Positions 18,089 through 25,065 of a DNA stretch of 64,000 nucleotides are shown one piece after another. This DNA is from an uncultured Christensenella sp. (GTDB lineage Bacteria > Bacillota > Clostridia > Christensenellales > UBA1242). Under the pieces are notes generated by a model that searched no databases, was not told the DNA's origin, and saw only the letters and a list, made by a program, of their open reading frames with translations. The translations under genes and the position numbers were made by a program. Positions within the stretch are counted from its first letter, which is position 1. Each line of letters starts with the position of its first letter. The stretch spans positions 264 to 64,263 of the forward strand of contig CAJUGX010000001.1 in the NCBI GenBank assembly GCA_910586385.1, in the 5' to 3' direction.

Positions 18089-18617
18089 ATTTGTTGATTT
18101 TGCGTACTTGACCAAACTCAAGTTCGACATTGTTTTCTCTTCCAAACATCTCAACAGTAACTTTGATTTTTTGTGTTTCTGTGTCAACAGCAACGACTGT
18201 GCCAATCATCTTGTCAAGAGCACCTTCAACAATTTCAACTTGGTCACCAACTTCGATATCAGTCTCAACCTTGATTTTCTCAAGTCTGTTTTTGATGACT
18301 TCATCTTCAGTAAGTGCCAATGGTCTTCCCTTAGGACCAACAAAACCTGTGATACCACGAGTTCTTGTTACGTTGTGCCAAAGGTCATCACCATAAATCA
18401 TTTTCACAAACAAATAGCAAGGCATACTCTTTCTTGTCACCAATTTCTTCTTGCCATTCTTTTCTTCAATCACATCTTCTTCTGGAATGATGATGTCAAA
18501 GATTCTGTCTTGCAAATTAAACTTTTCAACAACAGTTTCAAGATTTTCCTTCGCAACATTTTCATATCCTGAGAATGTGTGAAGTACATACCATTTTGGT
18601 TCTGTTGAATGTTCCAT
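18087..18617 (-). CDS. nusG: Transcription termination/antitermination protein NusG
   Basis: NusG, 176 aa, full length. The NGN domain (residues about 6-115) opens with KWYVLHTFSGYEN and contains PCYLFVKM and TRGITGFVGPKGRPLALT; the KOW domain (about 125-176) includes GDQVEIVEGALDKMIGTV. It binds RNA polymerase and modulates pausing, termination and coupling to ribosomes. It follows secE in the conserved rpmG-secE-nusG order and ends at a terminator. Confidence 0.97.
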   Translation of the reverse strand: MEHSTEPKWYVLHTFSGYENVAKENLETVVEKFNLQDRIFDIIIPEEDVIEEKNGKKKLVTRKSMPCYLFVKMIYGDDLWHNVTRTRGITGFVGPKGRPLALTEDEVIKNRLEKIKVETDIEVGDQVEIVEGALDKMIGTVVAVDTETQKIKVTVEMFGRENNVELEFGQVRKINK

Positions 18618-18708
18618 ACTTTTTCTACCCCTTAAACTTTCGATTTTTTCATAATATGTCTAAATCAGACTGCCAAAAGAGAAACAAGTCTCTTTGAAGA
18701 ATGTCCTC

Positions 18709-19083
18709 TTAGAACCATGAGCCATGGTTGAGCAAGTTTACAAGTCCACCAAGCAAATAGTTTACTCCGTACAAGAACAAACCAAAAATGAGCACGAAAG
18801 CGATAACAATACCTGTCTTTTTGCAAACTTCGCCAAAAGTTGGCCATGTCACTTTCTTAAGTTCGGAAGCCGTTTCTTTCACTCTTCTTCCAAAACTACG
18901 CTTTTCTTTTTTGTCTTTCTTCTTTTTCTTGTTTTTTTCTTTTTTGCCTTTATCTTTGGATTTATCTTTCTCTTTTGCTTTTGTCTTTTCTTCTGTCACT
19001 ATCACACCTTGAGAGATGTCATCTTGAGCATCAGAATTTTTTTCTGCAAGTTCTGCTTCGAGAGCTTTTTGCTTTTTAGACAT
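18709..19083 (-). CDS. secE: Preprotein translocase subunit SecE with lysine-rich N-terminal extension
   Basis: SecE, 124 aa. The conserved amphipathic helix RRVKETASELKKVTWPTFGE (about residues 66-85) and one membrane helix (TGIVIAFVLIFGLFLYGVNY) identify it as part of the SecYEG channel. The start MSKKQKA is chosen because GGAGG lies 7 nt upstream; a further ATG four codons earlier overlaps that site. Typical Gram-positive SecE is about 60 aa, so there is a long cytosolic extension of about 60 residues, first acidic and then almost pure Lys/Glu/Asp. Neighbours rpmG and nusG support the call. Confidence 0.93.
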   Translation of the reverse strand: MSKKQKALEAELAEKNSDAQDDISQGVIVTEEKTKAKEKDKSKDKGKKEKNKKKKKDKKEKRSFGRRVKETASELKKVTWPTFGEVCKKTGIVIAFVLIFGLFLYGVNYLLGGLVNLLNHGSWF

Positions 19084-19098
19084 ATTATCCTCCAAAAT

Positions 19099-19260
19099 CT
19101 ATTTTGTTTCTTTATGTTTTGTTCTCTTATTACATCTTGGACAAAACTTGTTGATTTCTATTCTTTCAGAATTGTTTGAAGTGTTTTTCATACTAGAATA
19201 GTTTCTTTCTTTACATTCTGTGCATTCAAGTGTAATGATTTTACGTTTTGGTGCTGCCAT
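19099..19260 (-). CDS. rpmG: 50S ribosomal protein L33
   Basis: A 53-aa product starting [19 protein letters not shown] and ending with the Cys pair motif [16 protein letters not shown]. The two CxxC pairs (CTEC and CPRC) make it the zinc-binding form of L33. AGGAG lies 8 nt before the ATG. It is the first gene of the rpmG-secE-nusG transcript; the stop is 15 nt before the secE start. Confidence 0.95.
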   Translation of the reverse strand: MAAPKRKIITLECTECKERNYSSMKNTSNNSERIEINKFCPRCNKRTKHKETK

Positions 19261-19311
19261 TCTTTTTATCTCCTAACAAAAAAACTAACACCCTTTGAAA
19301 GTGTCGAGATA

Positions 19312-19340
19312 AATATACCATATGCCCCCAAATAAGTCAA
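19312..19340 (-). promoter_or_regulatory. Sigma-A promoter of rpmG-secE-nusG
   Basis: Minus strand -35 TTGACT (19335-19340), 17-bp spacer, -10 TATATT (19312-19317). The leader of about 45 nt includes a hairpin followed by seven T residues (see findings) before the ribosome binding site. Confidence 0.8.
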
Positions 19341-19408
19341 GTGTTTTACGGAAAGATAGAAAATATTTTTTGGTCTCTTTCGTTTTCTCGGCAAGGCAAA
19401 AACACAAC

Positions 19409-19430
19409 AAAAAAACCGCTGTCACCAGCG
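19409..19430 (-). terminator. Intrinsic terminator of the HicB-like gene
   Basis: Stem CGCTG/CAGCG (19417-19421 with 19426-19430, loop of 4) followed on the minus strand by a run of seven T residues. It lies 20 nt past the stop. Confidence 0.75.
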
Positions 19431-19449
19431 ATTTCCAATTTCCAAAAGA

Positions 19450-19722
19450 TTAGTCGTTTACATATGCATCAACAAGAAGCACCGTCTCATTTGACTTACA
19501 TTTCTTTGCAAGCACCTCGAGTTTTGTTGGAGCGTTGTAGTCGATTTCATATTTGTGAACATACGTGAAATAGACACGCAAAAGTTCTTTTGCTGCCAAA
19601 TATGCTTCTGACAAATCCACGCCGTCAGTGAAAATGTCCAAATCTGGGAAAATAACTTGATATGCATCATCTTCGTCTCTAACAAAAATGGCAGGATAGA
19701 GGTATTGCTTAAACTTTTCCAT
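19450..19722 (-). CDS. HicB-like domain protein (orphan antitoxin-type), 90 aa
   Basis: The pattern YPAIFVRDEDDAYQVIFPDLDIFTDG followed by the helix DLSEAYLAAKELLRVYF is that of the HicB-like partial RNase H fold, normally the antitoxin of HicAB systems. There is no C-terminal ribbon-helix-helix or HTH DNA-binding domain and no hicA toxin gene on either side, so it is a solitary member. Solitary HicB-like proteins are common in Firmicutes and their role is unclear. GGAG lies 9 nt before the ATG; it has its own promoter and terminator. Confidence 0.8.
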   Translation of the reverse strand: MEKFKQYLYPAIFVRDEDDAYQVIFPDLDIFTDGVDLSEAYLAAKELLRVYFTYVHKYEIDYNAPTKLEVLAKKCKSNETVLLVDAYVND

Positions 19723-19758
19723 CTCAAAATCTCCAAGAAACTTTTGTTTTATACAAAT

Positions 19759-19786
19759 ATATTATCACAAACAAACTAGATTTCAA
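19759..19786 (-). promoter_or_regulatory. Promoter of the HicB-like gene
   Basis: Minus strand -35 TTGAAA (19781-19786), 16-bp spacer, -10 TAATAT (19759-19764). The -10 is within TTTGTGATAATAT, a variant of the 13-nt motif shared by four promoters here. Confidence 0.65.
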
Positions 19787-19795
19787 AATGATTTG

Positions 19796-19826
19796 AAAAA
19801 AATCGTGAGAAAATTCACGATTTTTT
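19796..19826 (-). terminator. Intrinsic terminator of the 113-aa hypothetical gene
   Basis: Stem AAATCGTGA/TCACGATTT extended by A and T runs (19797-19808 with 19815-19826, 6-nt loop). It is U-rich in both directions, 19 nt past the stop. Confidence 0.75.
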
Positions 19827-19844
19827 GATTTCTATAGCCTATTA

Positions 19845-20186
19845 TTAACGACTTCTTCCAAACACAACTTGCTCATGAGAAGGTTTTGCAATTCCCTTTG
19901 ATGCACTGAGGTATTTTGGTGCTCTTGCCACGACTTTTTTCTTCACTCCATGTGTCGTCTTGCAATTCAAACCTTCAATTTTAAGTTCACCTTCTGCAAG
20001 TGTAACTTTTGGTTGAAGTTTTGCAGGGTTTTGTTCTTTGAGTCTCATATCAGTATAACTCTTCACAATATCAGCATGGAAACCAGCCTCATAATAAATT
20101 GTTTTACACTTTGGGCCATTCGCCGTAAAGCAATTTACATTCAAAGACAAAACTGTTGAATTGTCCTTTGCCATCTTATTTGCCAT
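19845..20186 (-). CDS. Hypothetical basic protein, 113 aa
   Basis: Family not recognised. The start MANKMAKDNSTV is chosen for the GGAGG 9 nt upstream. The product has no signal peptide or membrane helix, ends in a basic Ser/Arg-rich tail (VVFGRSR), and carries three Cys residues (CFT, CKT, CKT). The first half has beta character (STVLSLNVNCF). It is transcribed alone from a good promoter that shares an 18-nt block with the promoter of the hypothetical gene at 30089. Confidence 0.75.
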   Translation of the reverse strand: MANKMAKDNSTVLSLNVNCFTANGPKCKTIYYEAGFHADIVKSYTDMRLKEQNPAKLQPKVTLAEGELKIEGLNCKTTHGVKKKVVARAPKYLSASKGIAKPSHEQVVFGRSR

Positions 20187-20225
20187 ATCTATAAACCTCC
20201 GTGTGTTTCTCATCTTTATGCCCTT

Positions 20226-20254
20226 ATAATAGCACAAAATTTTTCATTTGTAAA
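20226..20254 (-). promoter_or_regulatory. Promoter of the 113-aa gene, carrying a shared 18-nt block
   Basis: Minus strand -35 TTTACA (20249-20254), 17-bp spacer, -10 TATTAT (20226-20231) with TG one base before it (extended -10). The -35 lies in AAAAAGGGTATTTACAAA (20247-20264), which occurs identically at 30017-30034. Confidence 0.75.
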
Positions 20255-20265
20255 TACCCTTTTTC

Positions 20266-20285
20266 AAAAAAGTTCAAACTTTTTT
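20266..20285 (-). terminator. Possible A/T-only terminator after argS
   Basis: AAAAAAGTT/AACTTTTTT inverted repeat (20266-20274 with 20277-20285) lies 53 nt past argS. It is low in G+C, so weak as an intrinsic terminator, but is the only candidate. Confidence 0.4.
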
Positions 20286-20338
20286 ATGTCGAATTTTTGG
20301 TTGCAGTTTACCCCTTCGCAAATGCTTGAAAATTCTTT

Positions 20339-22147
20339 TTACATCTTCTCTACGGCATCAATGCCAAGGACATAAAGAGCCTTCTCAAGACACCTCTTCA
20401 CCAAGGTACAAATACCAAGCATCTCTTTCTTCCTCTCAAGATTTGGCTCGGACAAAATCTTGCAATTGTTGTAGAATGTTGAGAATGCACTTGCAAGATC
20501 ATATGCCGCAAGGCAAAGTGCATTGAGTGAATAACTGTCATAGCAAACTTTATAAGAAGAATTTAGCTTCACAACAGCAAGAACAATACTTCTCTCTTCC
20601 TCACTTGAAATCAAAATTTCACTCATTTTTTCATTTGCCTTTGAAAGGATTGAGTTTATACGGGCGATTGTATATTGAATGTATGGACCAGTCTTCCCAT
20701 CAAATGCCAAAAACTTGTCGATATCAAAAACATAGTCTTTTGCAACAGTGTTTGACAAATCTCCAAATTTCATCGCACTGACACCAATTTTTCTTGCAAG
20801 TTCTTTATCACCAACAATTCCGTTGTCTGCGAGCTTCTTTTCAGCACTCTCTATGAGCATGCCGATGACATCCTTGTATTTGACAGTTCCTCCCGCTCTG
20901 GTCTTAAATGGCTTTCCATCTTTTCCATTCATTGTTCCAAAAGCGACATGTGTAAGTTTCTGTCCCTCAGGAGAAATTTCTGCAAGTTTGGCGCATCTGA
21001 AAACTTGTTCAAAATGTCCCGACTGACGATTGTCTGTGATATAAACAATTTCATGAGGTTTGAAAGTCCTGTTTCTCATCAAGATTGTTGCGATATCAGT
21101 CGTCGCATACAAATCCCCACCATTGTATTTCTTGATAATTGCTGGTGGCATTGGGTTTTTATAACGTTGAGGTTCATCTGGACTCTTCTTTGGGATTGCG
21201 ACATGTTCGCCTTCTCTTGCAATATCAACCACCAAAGCACCTTCACTCTCTCGTGCCAATTTCTTGTCAACAAAAATTTTGACTGTCTCATCTATATAAG
21301 GATAAGAATCACTCTCACCAAGATAGAAATCAAAAGTGGTGTTGAGCAGTTCATAGTTTTTCTTAATTTCAGCCACAGAAAGTTTTCTTATCTTATTATA
21401 TATAGTGAAATAAGGTTCTTTATGGTGTTGAATGTAAAGCGTGTATTCATCTGCAAGCTTTTTGAAAGCCTCATCAACATCTTTACGCTTGCTTGCCTTT
21501 GGGTATTCTTCATTCAACAAGTCAAGAGTGACCTCATCCAACGAAATATTGTCATAATTTGGCGTGATATCCTTGAAAAATTTGTCAAGATACCCATCTT
21601 CTTTAAGTTGCAAAATGGTGAGCCCCATTTGAAGACCATAGTCGCCCAAGTGAACATCTGAAATTGTCTTGTTTCCCATGGCAATGTGAAGCCTCTTGAG
21701 CGCCTCGCCAACGATTGGGGAACGCAAGTGTCCAACGTGCAATTCTTTTGCGACGTTTGCACCGCCGTAATCAAACATAACAATCCTTTGATAGTGCACT
21801 TGTGGAACGCCAAGTTTGGCATCATTCATAACCAAGTTTGCATATTTGGACAATCTTTTGTCAGTCACTTTGATATTGATAAATCCTGGCTCAACGGCAA
21901 AAAACTCAAATTCCTCATTTGGCTTTATGTTTGAGATAATTTTGTTTGCAATGTCAATTGGTTTTTGTCCAACGCTCTTCGATATAATCATCGCAATGTT
22001 TGTTTGATAATCGCAAAGCTCTGGACGGTTTGAAAAAGACACAACCAGTTTTGAAAAATTGTAACAATTTGGCTCAGTAGCAAATTCCTGTCTATATTCC
22101 CCAAGCCCTTCCGTAATCATTGTTGATATCTTAAAATTCAAATCCAT
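20339..22147 (-). CDS. argS: Arginyl-tRNA synthetase
   Basis: Class I arginyl-tRNA synthetase, 602 aa, charging tRNA-Arg in the cytosol. It has an N-terminal Arg-S domain (about 1-110), then the catalytic core with FDYGGANVAKELHVGHLRSP, where HVGH (137-140) is the HIGH signature. The lysine-poor KMSKS equivalent around FKTRAGGTVKYKDV is usual for ArgRS. The C-terminal helical anticodon-binding domain (about 480-602) includes QYTIARINSIL and ends ALYVLGIDAVEKM. GGAG lies upstream of the ATG; promoter TTGATT/TATACT just before. No T-box leader is seen. Confidence 0.97.
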   Translation of the reverse strand: MDLNFKISTMITEGLGEYRQEFATEPNCYNFSKLVVSFSNRPELCDYQTNIAMIISKSVGQKPIDIANKIISNIKPNEEFEFFAVEPGFINIKVTDKRLSKYANLVMNDAKLGVPQVHYQRIVMFDYGGANVAKELHVGHLRSPIVGEALKRLHIAMGNKTISDVHLGDYGLQMGLTILQLKEDGYLDKFFKDITPNYDNISLDEVTLDLLNEEYPKASKRKDVDEAFKKLADEYTLYIQHHKEPYFTIYNKIRKLSVAEIKKNYELLNTTFDFYLGESDSYPYIDETVKIFVDKKLARESEGALVVDIAREGEHVAIPKKSPDEPQRYKNPMPPAIIKKYNGGDLYATTDIATILMRNRTFKPHEIVYITDNRQSGHFEQVFRCAKLAEISPEGQKLTHVAFGTMNGKDGKPFKTRAGGTVKYKDVIGMLIESAEKKLADNGIVGDKELARKIGVSAMKFGDLSNTVAKDYVFDIDKFLAFDGKTGPYIQYTIARINSILSKANEKMSEILISSEEERSIVLAVVKLNSSYKVCYDSYSLNALCLAAYDLASAFSTFYNNCKILSEPNLERKKEMLGICTLVKRCLEKALYVLGIDAVEKM

Positions 22148-22173
22148 AGTATTTTTCTCCGTTTATATTCATG

Positions 22174-22202
22174 AGTATATCAAATAAAAAAAATTTAATC
22201 AA
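22174..22202 (-). promoter_or_regulatory. Promoter of argS
   Basis: Minus strand -35 TTGATT (22197-22202), 17-bp spacer, -10 TATACT (22174-22179) preceded by ATTTGA. The same -35, spacing and ATTTGATATACT -10 region occur at the tatD promoter (34817-34845). Confidence 0.7.
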
Positions 22203-22204
22203 CA

Positions 22205-22227
22205 AAAAAACAACCGTGTTGTTTTTT
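22205..22227 (-). terminator. Intrinsic terminator after recR
   Basis: Stem AAAAAACAAC/GTTGTTTTTT (22205-22214 with 22218-22227, 3-nt loop) with a U-rich minus-strand end. It closes the pgk-tpiA-dnaX-ybaB-recR run and lies just upstream of the argS promoter. Confidence 0.65.
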
Positions 22228-22302
22228 ATTCTTTGTCAATCATTATTTTTTTCTTTCACAGAAATGTTTTTTTGAAAAAATAAAAAGAGGCGGTTCCTCT
22301 TC

Positions 22303-22896
22303 CTAAATTTCTTGTCTCGCGCGCAACGCCTTCTCAAGTGTGATTTCATCTGCAAACTCAATATCACTGCCCATTGCAATCCCTTGTGCAAGACGAGTCA
22401 CTTTCACTCCCAAAGGCTTGAGCACTTTTGCAATATACATTGCAGTTGCCTCACCCTCAACATCTGGGTTTGTCGCCATGATAACTTCTTGTACTTCATA
22501 TTTGCTCACACGGGAAAGAAGTTCTTTGATGCGGATATCATTTGGACCTTTGTTTTCAAGTGGATTGATGCATCCAAAAAGCACATGATACACACCATCA
22601 AAACTTTTGATTTTTTCCATTGAAACAATGTCCTTTGGCTCTTGCACAACGCAAATCACTTTCTTGTTTCGCTTGCTACAAATTGGACAAACTTCGCTTG
22701 CGGAATAGTTTCCACATTCACTGCAAAGTCTGACTTTTTCTTTGACTTCCACGATTGCCTTTGCAAAATTTTGTGCTCTTTCCTTGTTTCCTTCCAAGAT
22801 ATAAAAAGCATAGCGTTGGGCAGTTTTCTTCCCAACACCAGGCAATCCTCTGAAATATTCAATCAGTCTTTCAATAGGTTCTTCAAATTCGCTCAT
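22303..22896 (-). CDS. recR: Recombination protein RecR
   Basis: RecR, 197 aa with the ATG start MSEFEEP (family about 200). It acts with RecF/RecO to load RecA at gaps. Domains in order: helix-hairpin-helix (LPGVGKKTAQRYAFY, about 20-34), Cys4 zinc finger (CSECGNYSASEVCPIC, about 58-73), Toprim (ICVVQEPKDIVSMEK and EVIMATNPDVEGEATAMYI), and a C-terminal VTRLAQGIAMGSDIEF. The start is chosen because GGTGG precedes this ATG; an in-frame TTG lies 6 codons upstream. It follows ybaB as in most Firmicutes. Confidence 0.96.
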   Translation of the reverse strand: MSEFEEPIERLIEYFRGLPGVGKKTAQRYAFYILEGNKERAQNFAKAIVEVKEKVRLCSECGNYSASEVCPICSKRNKKVICVVQEPKDIVSMEKIKSFDGVYHVLFGCINPLENKGPNDIRIKELLSRVSKYEVQEVIMATNPDVEGEATAMYIAKVLKPLGVKVTRLAQGIAMGSDIEFADEITLEKALRARQEI

Positions 22897-22996
22897 CTTT
22901 GCCACCGTTTTCAAGTTTTATGAGGCAGAAAAAATCTTCCCCAAAATGAAGGACAACACAAGTCCCAAACAAAGCCATCCCCAAGTCGCCACAATC

Positions 22997-23314
22997 TTAC
23001 ATCCCAAGGTTTGGCAATTTGTTTTTCTCGTCAGTGGCAATTTTTGAAAGTGCGTCGCCAACAGCAGAAGCCACCAAATCTTCAAGCATCTCGACATCGT
23101 CTGGATCAACAACTTCCGGCTTTATCTTCACGCCTTTGACTGTGCGGTTTCCGTAAAGTGTAACCTCAACCATTCCCCCACCAACAGAAGATGTGTATTC
23201 AGAGCCATCAATTTCTTCTCTAATACGCTTCATGTCCTCTTGCATTTTTTGTGCTTGACGCATAAGCGCTTGCATGTTGTTTCCTCCACCGAAACCACCA
23301 AATCCGTATCCCAT
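22997..23314 (-). CDS. ybaB: YbaB/EbfC family nucleoid-associated protein
   Basis: A 105-aa DNA-binding protein of the YbaB/EbfC family, usually encoded between dnaX and recR as here. The start MGYGFGGFGG is set by GAGGAG 7 nt upstream. After a Gly-rich head comes MQALMRQAQKMQEDMKRIREE, the long helix of the family. The core strand is EYTSSVGGGMVEVTLYGNRT, and the C-terminal helix is EDLVASAVGDALSKI. It binds DNA as a dimer and is thought to influence nucleoid structure or recombination with RecR. Confidence 0.95.
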   Translation of the reverse strand: MGYGFGGFGGGNNMQALMRQAQKMQEDMKRIREEIDGSEYTSSVGGGMVEVTLYGNRTVKGVKIKPEVVDPDDVEMLEDLVASAVGDALSKIATDEKNKLPNLGM

Positions 23315-23371
23315 ATCAATTCTCCTCTTTGTGCCCACGGCACTTTGTATTATATTTTTTGTATAATCAAA

Positions 23372-23518
23372 TTATTTCTGCTTCAAATAATCCAATTGCG
23401 CTTTGATTATTCCGATAAGCTTCAAGATTTCTTTGTTTATCACCTTTGTGTTTTCTGGACTAAGGTATGCTGAGGCTGGAACCCTTTGTTTTCTCGACTC
23501 CAAAACCTCCGCAGGCAT
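23372..23518 (-). CDS. Possible small protein, 48 codons, between dnaX and ybaB
   Basis: This frame starts MPAEVLESRKQRVP and ends in a helical KEILKLIGIIKAQLDYLKQK, with the stop 58 nt before the ybaB start. No Shine-Dalgarno precedes the ATG. The amphipathic C-terminus looks protein-like, but length and start signal are poor. It may be a real small gene or the 3' remnant of a decayed one, since a truncated GNAT-like start lies just upstream. Family unknown. Confidence 0.4.
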   Translation of the reverse strand: MPAEVLESRKQRVPASAYLSPENTKVINKEILKLIGIIKAQLDYLKQK

Positions 23519-23538
23519 AATTATGAGTAAGACTCACA

Positions 23539-23613
23539 TCACACTTCAACATTCAGATTTATATATTGCTCTGCGTCGCCATGCGTCAGTTTTCTTATTT
23601 TTATATCTTCCAT
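23539..23613 (-). pseudogene. Possible remnant of a GNAT-like gene start, 24 codons
   Basis: GAGGA inside the dnaX 3' end is well placed for an ATG at 23613. The frame reads MEDIKIRKLTHGDAEQYINL and stops after NVEV. That opening is like the first strand and helix of GNAT acetyltransferases (I-R-K-L-T-x-x-D-A). The rest of such a domain is absent, so this may be a truncated gene, or a chance short peptide. Low certainty. Confidence 0.3.
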
Positions 23614-23615
23614 CA

Positions 23616-23936
23616 TCATTCCTCAACAGAAGTTCTGTTTCCAAAGAAATTTTGCAGTTTTTTGATATCCTTGTTTATTTTCTGCTCGTTACTCTCAAAT
23701 TTGACAACTTCAAACTTAAGTTCGAGCCCTTGCCAGCGAATTGCAGTTTCAATGTCTCGTCTTCCGTTTTCGAGGATATCAATCAAGAAATCATCACTTG
23801 ACCTTATAACAAGTTTGTCACCTTCAATCTGTGCATTTGTGATGTCTCCACACGCAACATGGAGTGCAACCTTCTTATGTTCTTTGAGATAAAGCACAAC
23901 CTTCCCCCAAACATTGTTTGCTGTAAGGCGCGTCAC
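23616..23936 (-). CDS. dnaX: DnaX tau-type C-terminal segment, reached by a -1 frame change
   Basis: This frame continues dnaX in the -1 frame. From the A-run it reads KKKLKIEKDVTRLTANNVWG with no stop, then a domain VVLYLKEHKKVALHVACGDI through FEVVKFESNEQKINKDIKKL. The pattern (W-G-K-V-x-x-x-L-K, then A-x-I-E-G-D-x-L-V-I) matches the C-terminal domain of Firmicute DnaX tau that contacts other polymerase III parts. No usable independent start exists; the GTG at 23936 sits 2 nt from a GAGAAGG. Read through the frame change, the full product is 479 aa. Alternatives are a sequencing error in the homopolymer or a genuine mutation. Confidence 0.75.
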   Translation of the reverse strand: MTRLTANNVWGKVVLYLKEHKKVALHVACGDITNAQIEGDKLVIRSSDDFLIDILENGRRDIETAIRWQGLELKFEVVKFESNEQKINKDIKKLQNFFGNRTSVEE

Positions 23937-23950
23937 ATCCTTCTCAATTT

Positions 23951-25054
23951 TCAGTTTTTTTTTGCGTCAAAGCCAAGCATTGCAGCGAGGCAAGTTGTCT
24001 CCAAAAGCAATCTCACTGAAAGTGTATACCGAAGCTCGCTTTCTGCACCAGAGAATACTTGCATATATTTGATGAGGTCTTTTTCATCAAAATTTTCTGA
24101 TTGCTCTTTGTACATTGCAAACACATCATCAGTCAAATTCAAAATCTGGTTTGCATTTTCACAGGATTTGCAGACAAGAAGGTTTCTTGCGTGCTTCGAC
24201 AAATCTTTCGCAAAGACAGCCAAGTTTTTCCCTTCTTTTTCAATTTGGTCAATCATTGCCAAAACATGACCAACGTCTTTTTCTTTTATATGTGAAAAGA
24301 AGTTTACAATGAGGTCATGGTCTGTTGTGCCAAGCACGGAAAGCGTTTTCTCTTTTGTGATTTCGCCTTGACAAAATGATGCGATTGAGTCTGCAATTGA
24401 AAGTGTGTCTCGCACACTTCCCTCTCCCGCACTTGCAATAATTTTCAAACTCTCTTCGTCATATTTGATGCTTTCTTTGTCAAACACTTTTGCAAGCAAC
24501 CTCATCAAGTTTTCTGTTGAGACAAGTCTGAAATCAAATCTCACACATCTTGACAAAATCGTCTGTGGCAATTTATGCACTTCTGTTGTCGCCAAGATGA
24601 AAATTACGTATGATGGCGGTTCTTCCAAAGTTTTGAGCAGTGCGTTGAACGCACTGTCAGAAAGCATATGCACTTCGTCGATGATATAAACTTTGTATTT
24701 TGCACCAACTGGCATAAACTTCACTTTGTCTCTGATTTCTCTGATGTCGTCAACCTTGTTGTTTGAAGCAGCATCAATTTCTATGATGTTTATATCGTTT
24801 TCTTGCTCAAGACGTTTGCAGTTTTCGCATTGACCACAAGCCGAGCCATGCACTGGGCTCAAGCAGTTGACTGCCTTCGCAAGAATTTTTGCCACACTTG
24901 TCTTTCCAGTCCCACGAGACCCCGTAAAAAGATATGCGTGCCCAATTTGGTCACTGCTTATTTGGTTTTGAAGAGTTTTTGTGATATGGTCTTGCCCAAT
25001 CACTTCTTCAAAGCATTTTGGCCTATACTTTCTATAAAGTGCAACGTGGTTCAT
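23951..25054 (-). CDS. dnaX: DNA polymerase III subunit gamma (zero-frame DnaX)
   Basis: ATPase subunit of the clamp loader, 367 aa in the zero frame. The start MNHVALYRKYRPKCFEEVIG follows GGAG by 6 nt. Walker A is GSRGTGKTSVAK (about 45-56), the four-Cys zinc module is CLSPVHGSACGQCENC, Walker B is VYIIDEVHML, the arginine-finger SRC motif is in LSRCVRFD, and domain III follows (ARNLLVCKSCENANQILNLT). The frame stops right after GCA and a nine-A run, before the tau C-terminal region, which continues in the -1 frame. It is co-oriented with tpiA (11-nt gap) and ybaB-recR. Confidence 0.95.
   Translation of the reverse strand: MNHVALYRKYRPKCFEEVIGQDHITKTLQNQISSDQIGHAYLFTGSRGTGKTSVAKILAKAVNCLSPVHGSACGQCENCKRLEQENDINIIEIDAASNNKVDDIREIRDKVKFMPVGAKYKVYIIDEVHMLSDSAFNALLKTLEEPPSYVIFILATTEVHKLPQTILSRCVRFDFRLVSTENLMRLLAKVFDKESIKYDEESLKIIASAGEGSVRDTLSIADSIASFCQGEITKEKTLSVLGTTDHDLIVNFFSHIKEKDVGHVLAMIDQIEKEGKNLAVFAKDLSKHARNLLVCKSCENANQILNLTDDVFAMYKEQSENFDEKDLIKYMQVFSGAESELRYTLSVRLLLETTCLAAMLGFDAKKN
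23954..23964 (-). other. Slippery nine-A run at the dnaX frame switch
   Basis: The minus strand has exactly nine A residues (23955-23963) followed by C then TGA: GCA AAA AAA AAC TGA. Both A-AAA-AAA and A-AAA-AAC are classic -1 slippery heptamers, and nine A is also the run used for transcriptional slippage in Thermus thermophilus dnaX. One extra A, or a -1 slip, joins the two frames. Downstream stems (AAGG/CCTT, CAAAC/GTTTG) are weak, so polymerase slippage may be the likelier mechanism. Confidence 0.7.
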
Positions 25055-25065
25055 TTTTTCTCCAA

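Noticed and set aside
20948..21661. A 237-codon plus-strand frame antisense to argS
   Set aside because: Shadow of argS; composition is odd (Cys, Phe and Trp rich) and there are no start signals.
22148..22302. T-box or other riboswitch ahead of argS, and likewise ahead of trpS
   Set aside because: The argS leader after its promoter is short and the gltX-trpS gap is 23 nt; no room and no T-box signature.
22918..22992. A 24-codon GTG-start hydrophobic frame between ybaB and recR
   Set aside because: No convincing ribosome binding site and very short; its membrane-like residues may be chance. Not listed as a gene.
23339..23615. SRP RNA (scr) near dnaX, as in Bacillus
   Set aside because: I looked for the conserved GGAAGGAAGCAGCC-type loop on both strands and did not find it.
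23616..23936. Independent gene starting at the GTG at 23936
   Set aside because: The only Shine-Dalgarno-like sequence is 2 nt away, too close to work, and the encoded domain is the natural continuation of DnaX in the -1 frame.
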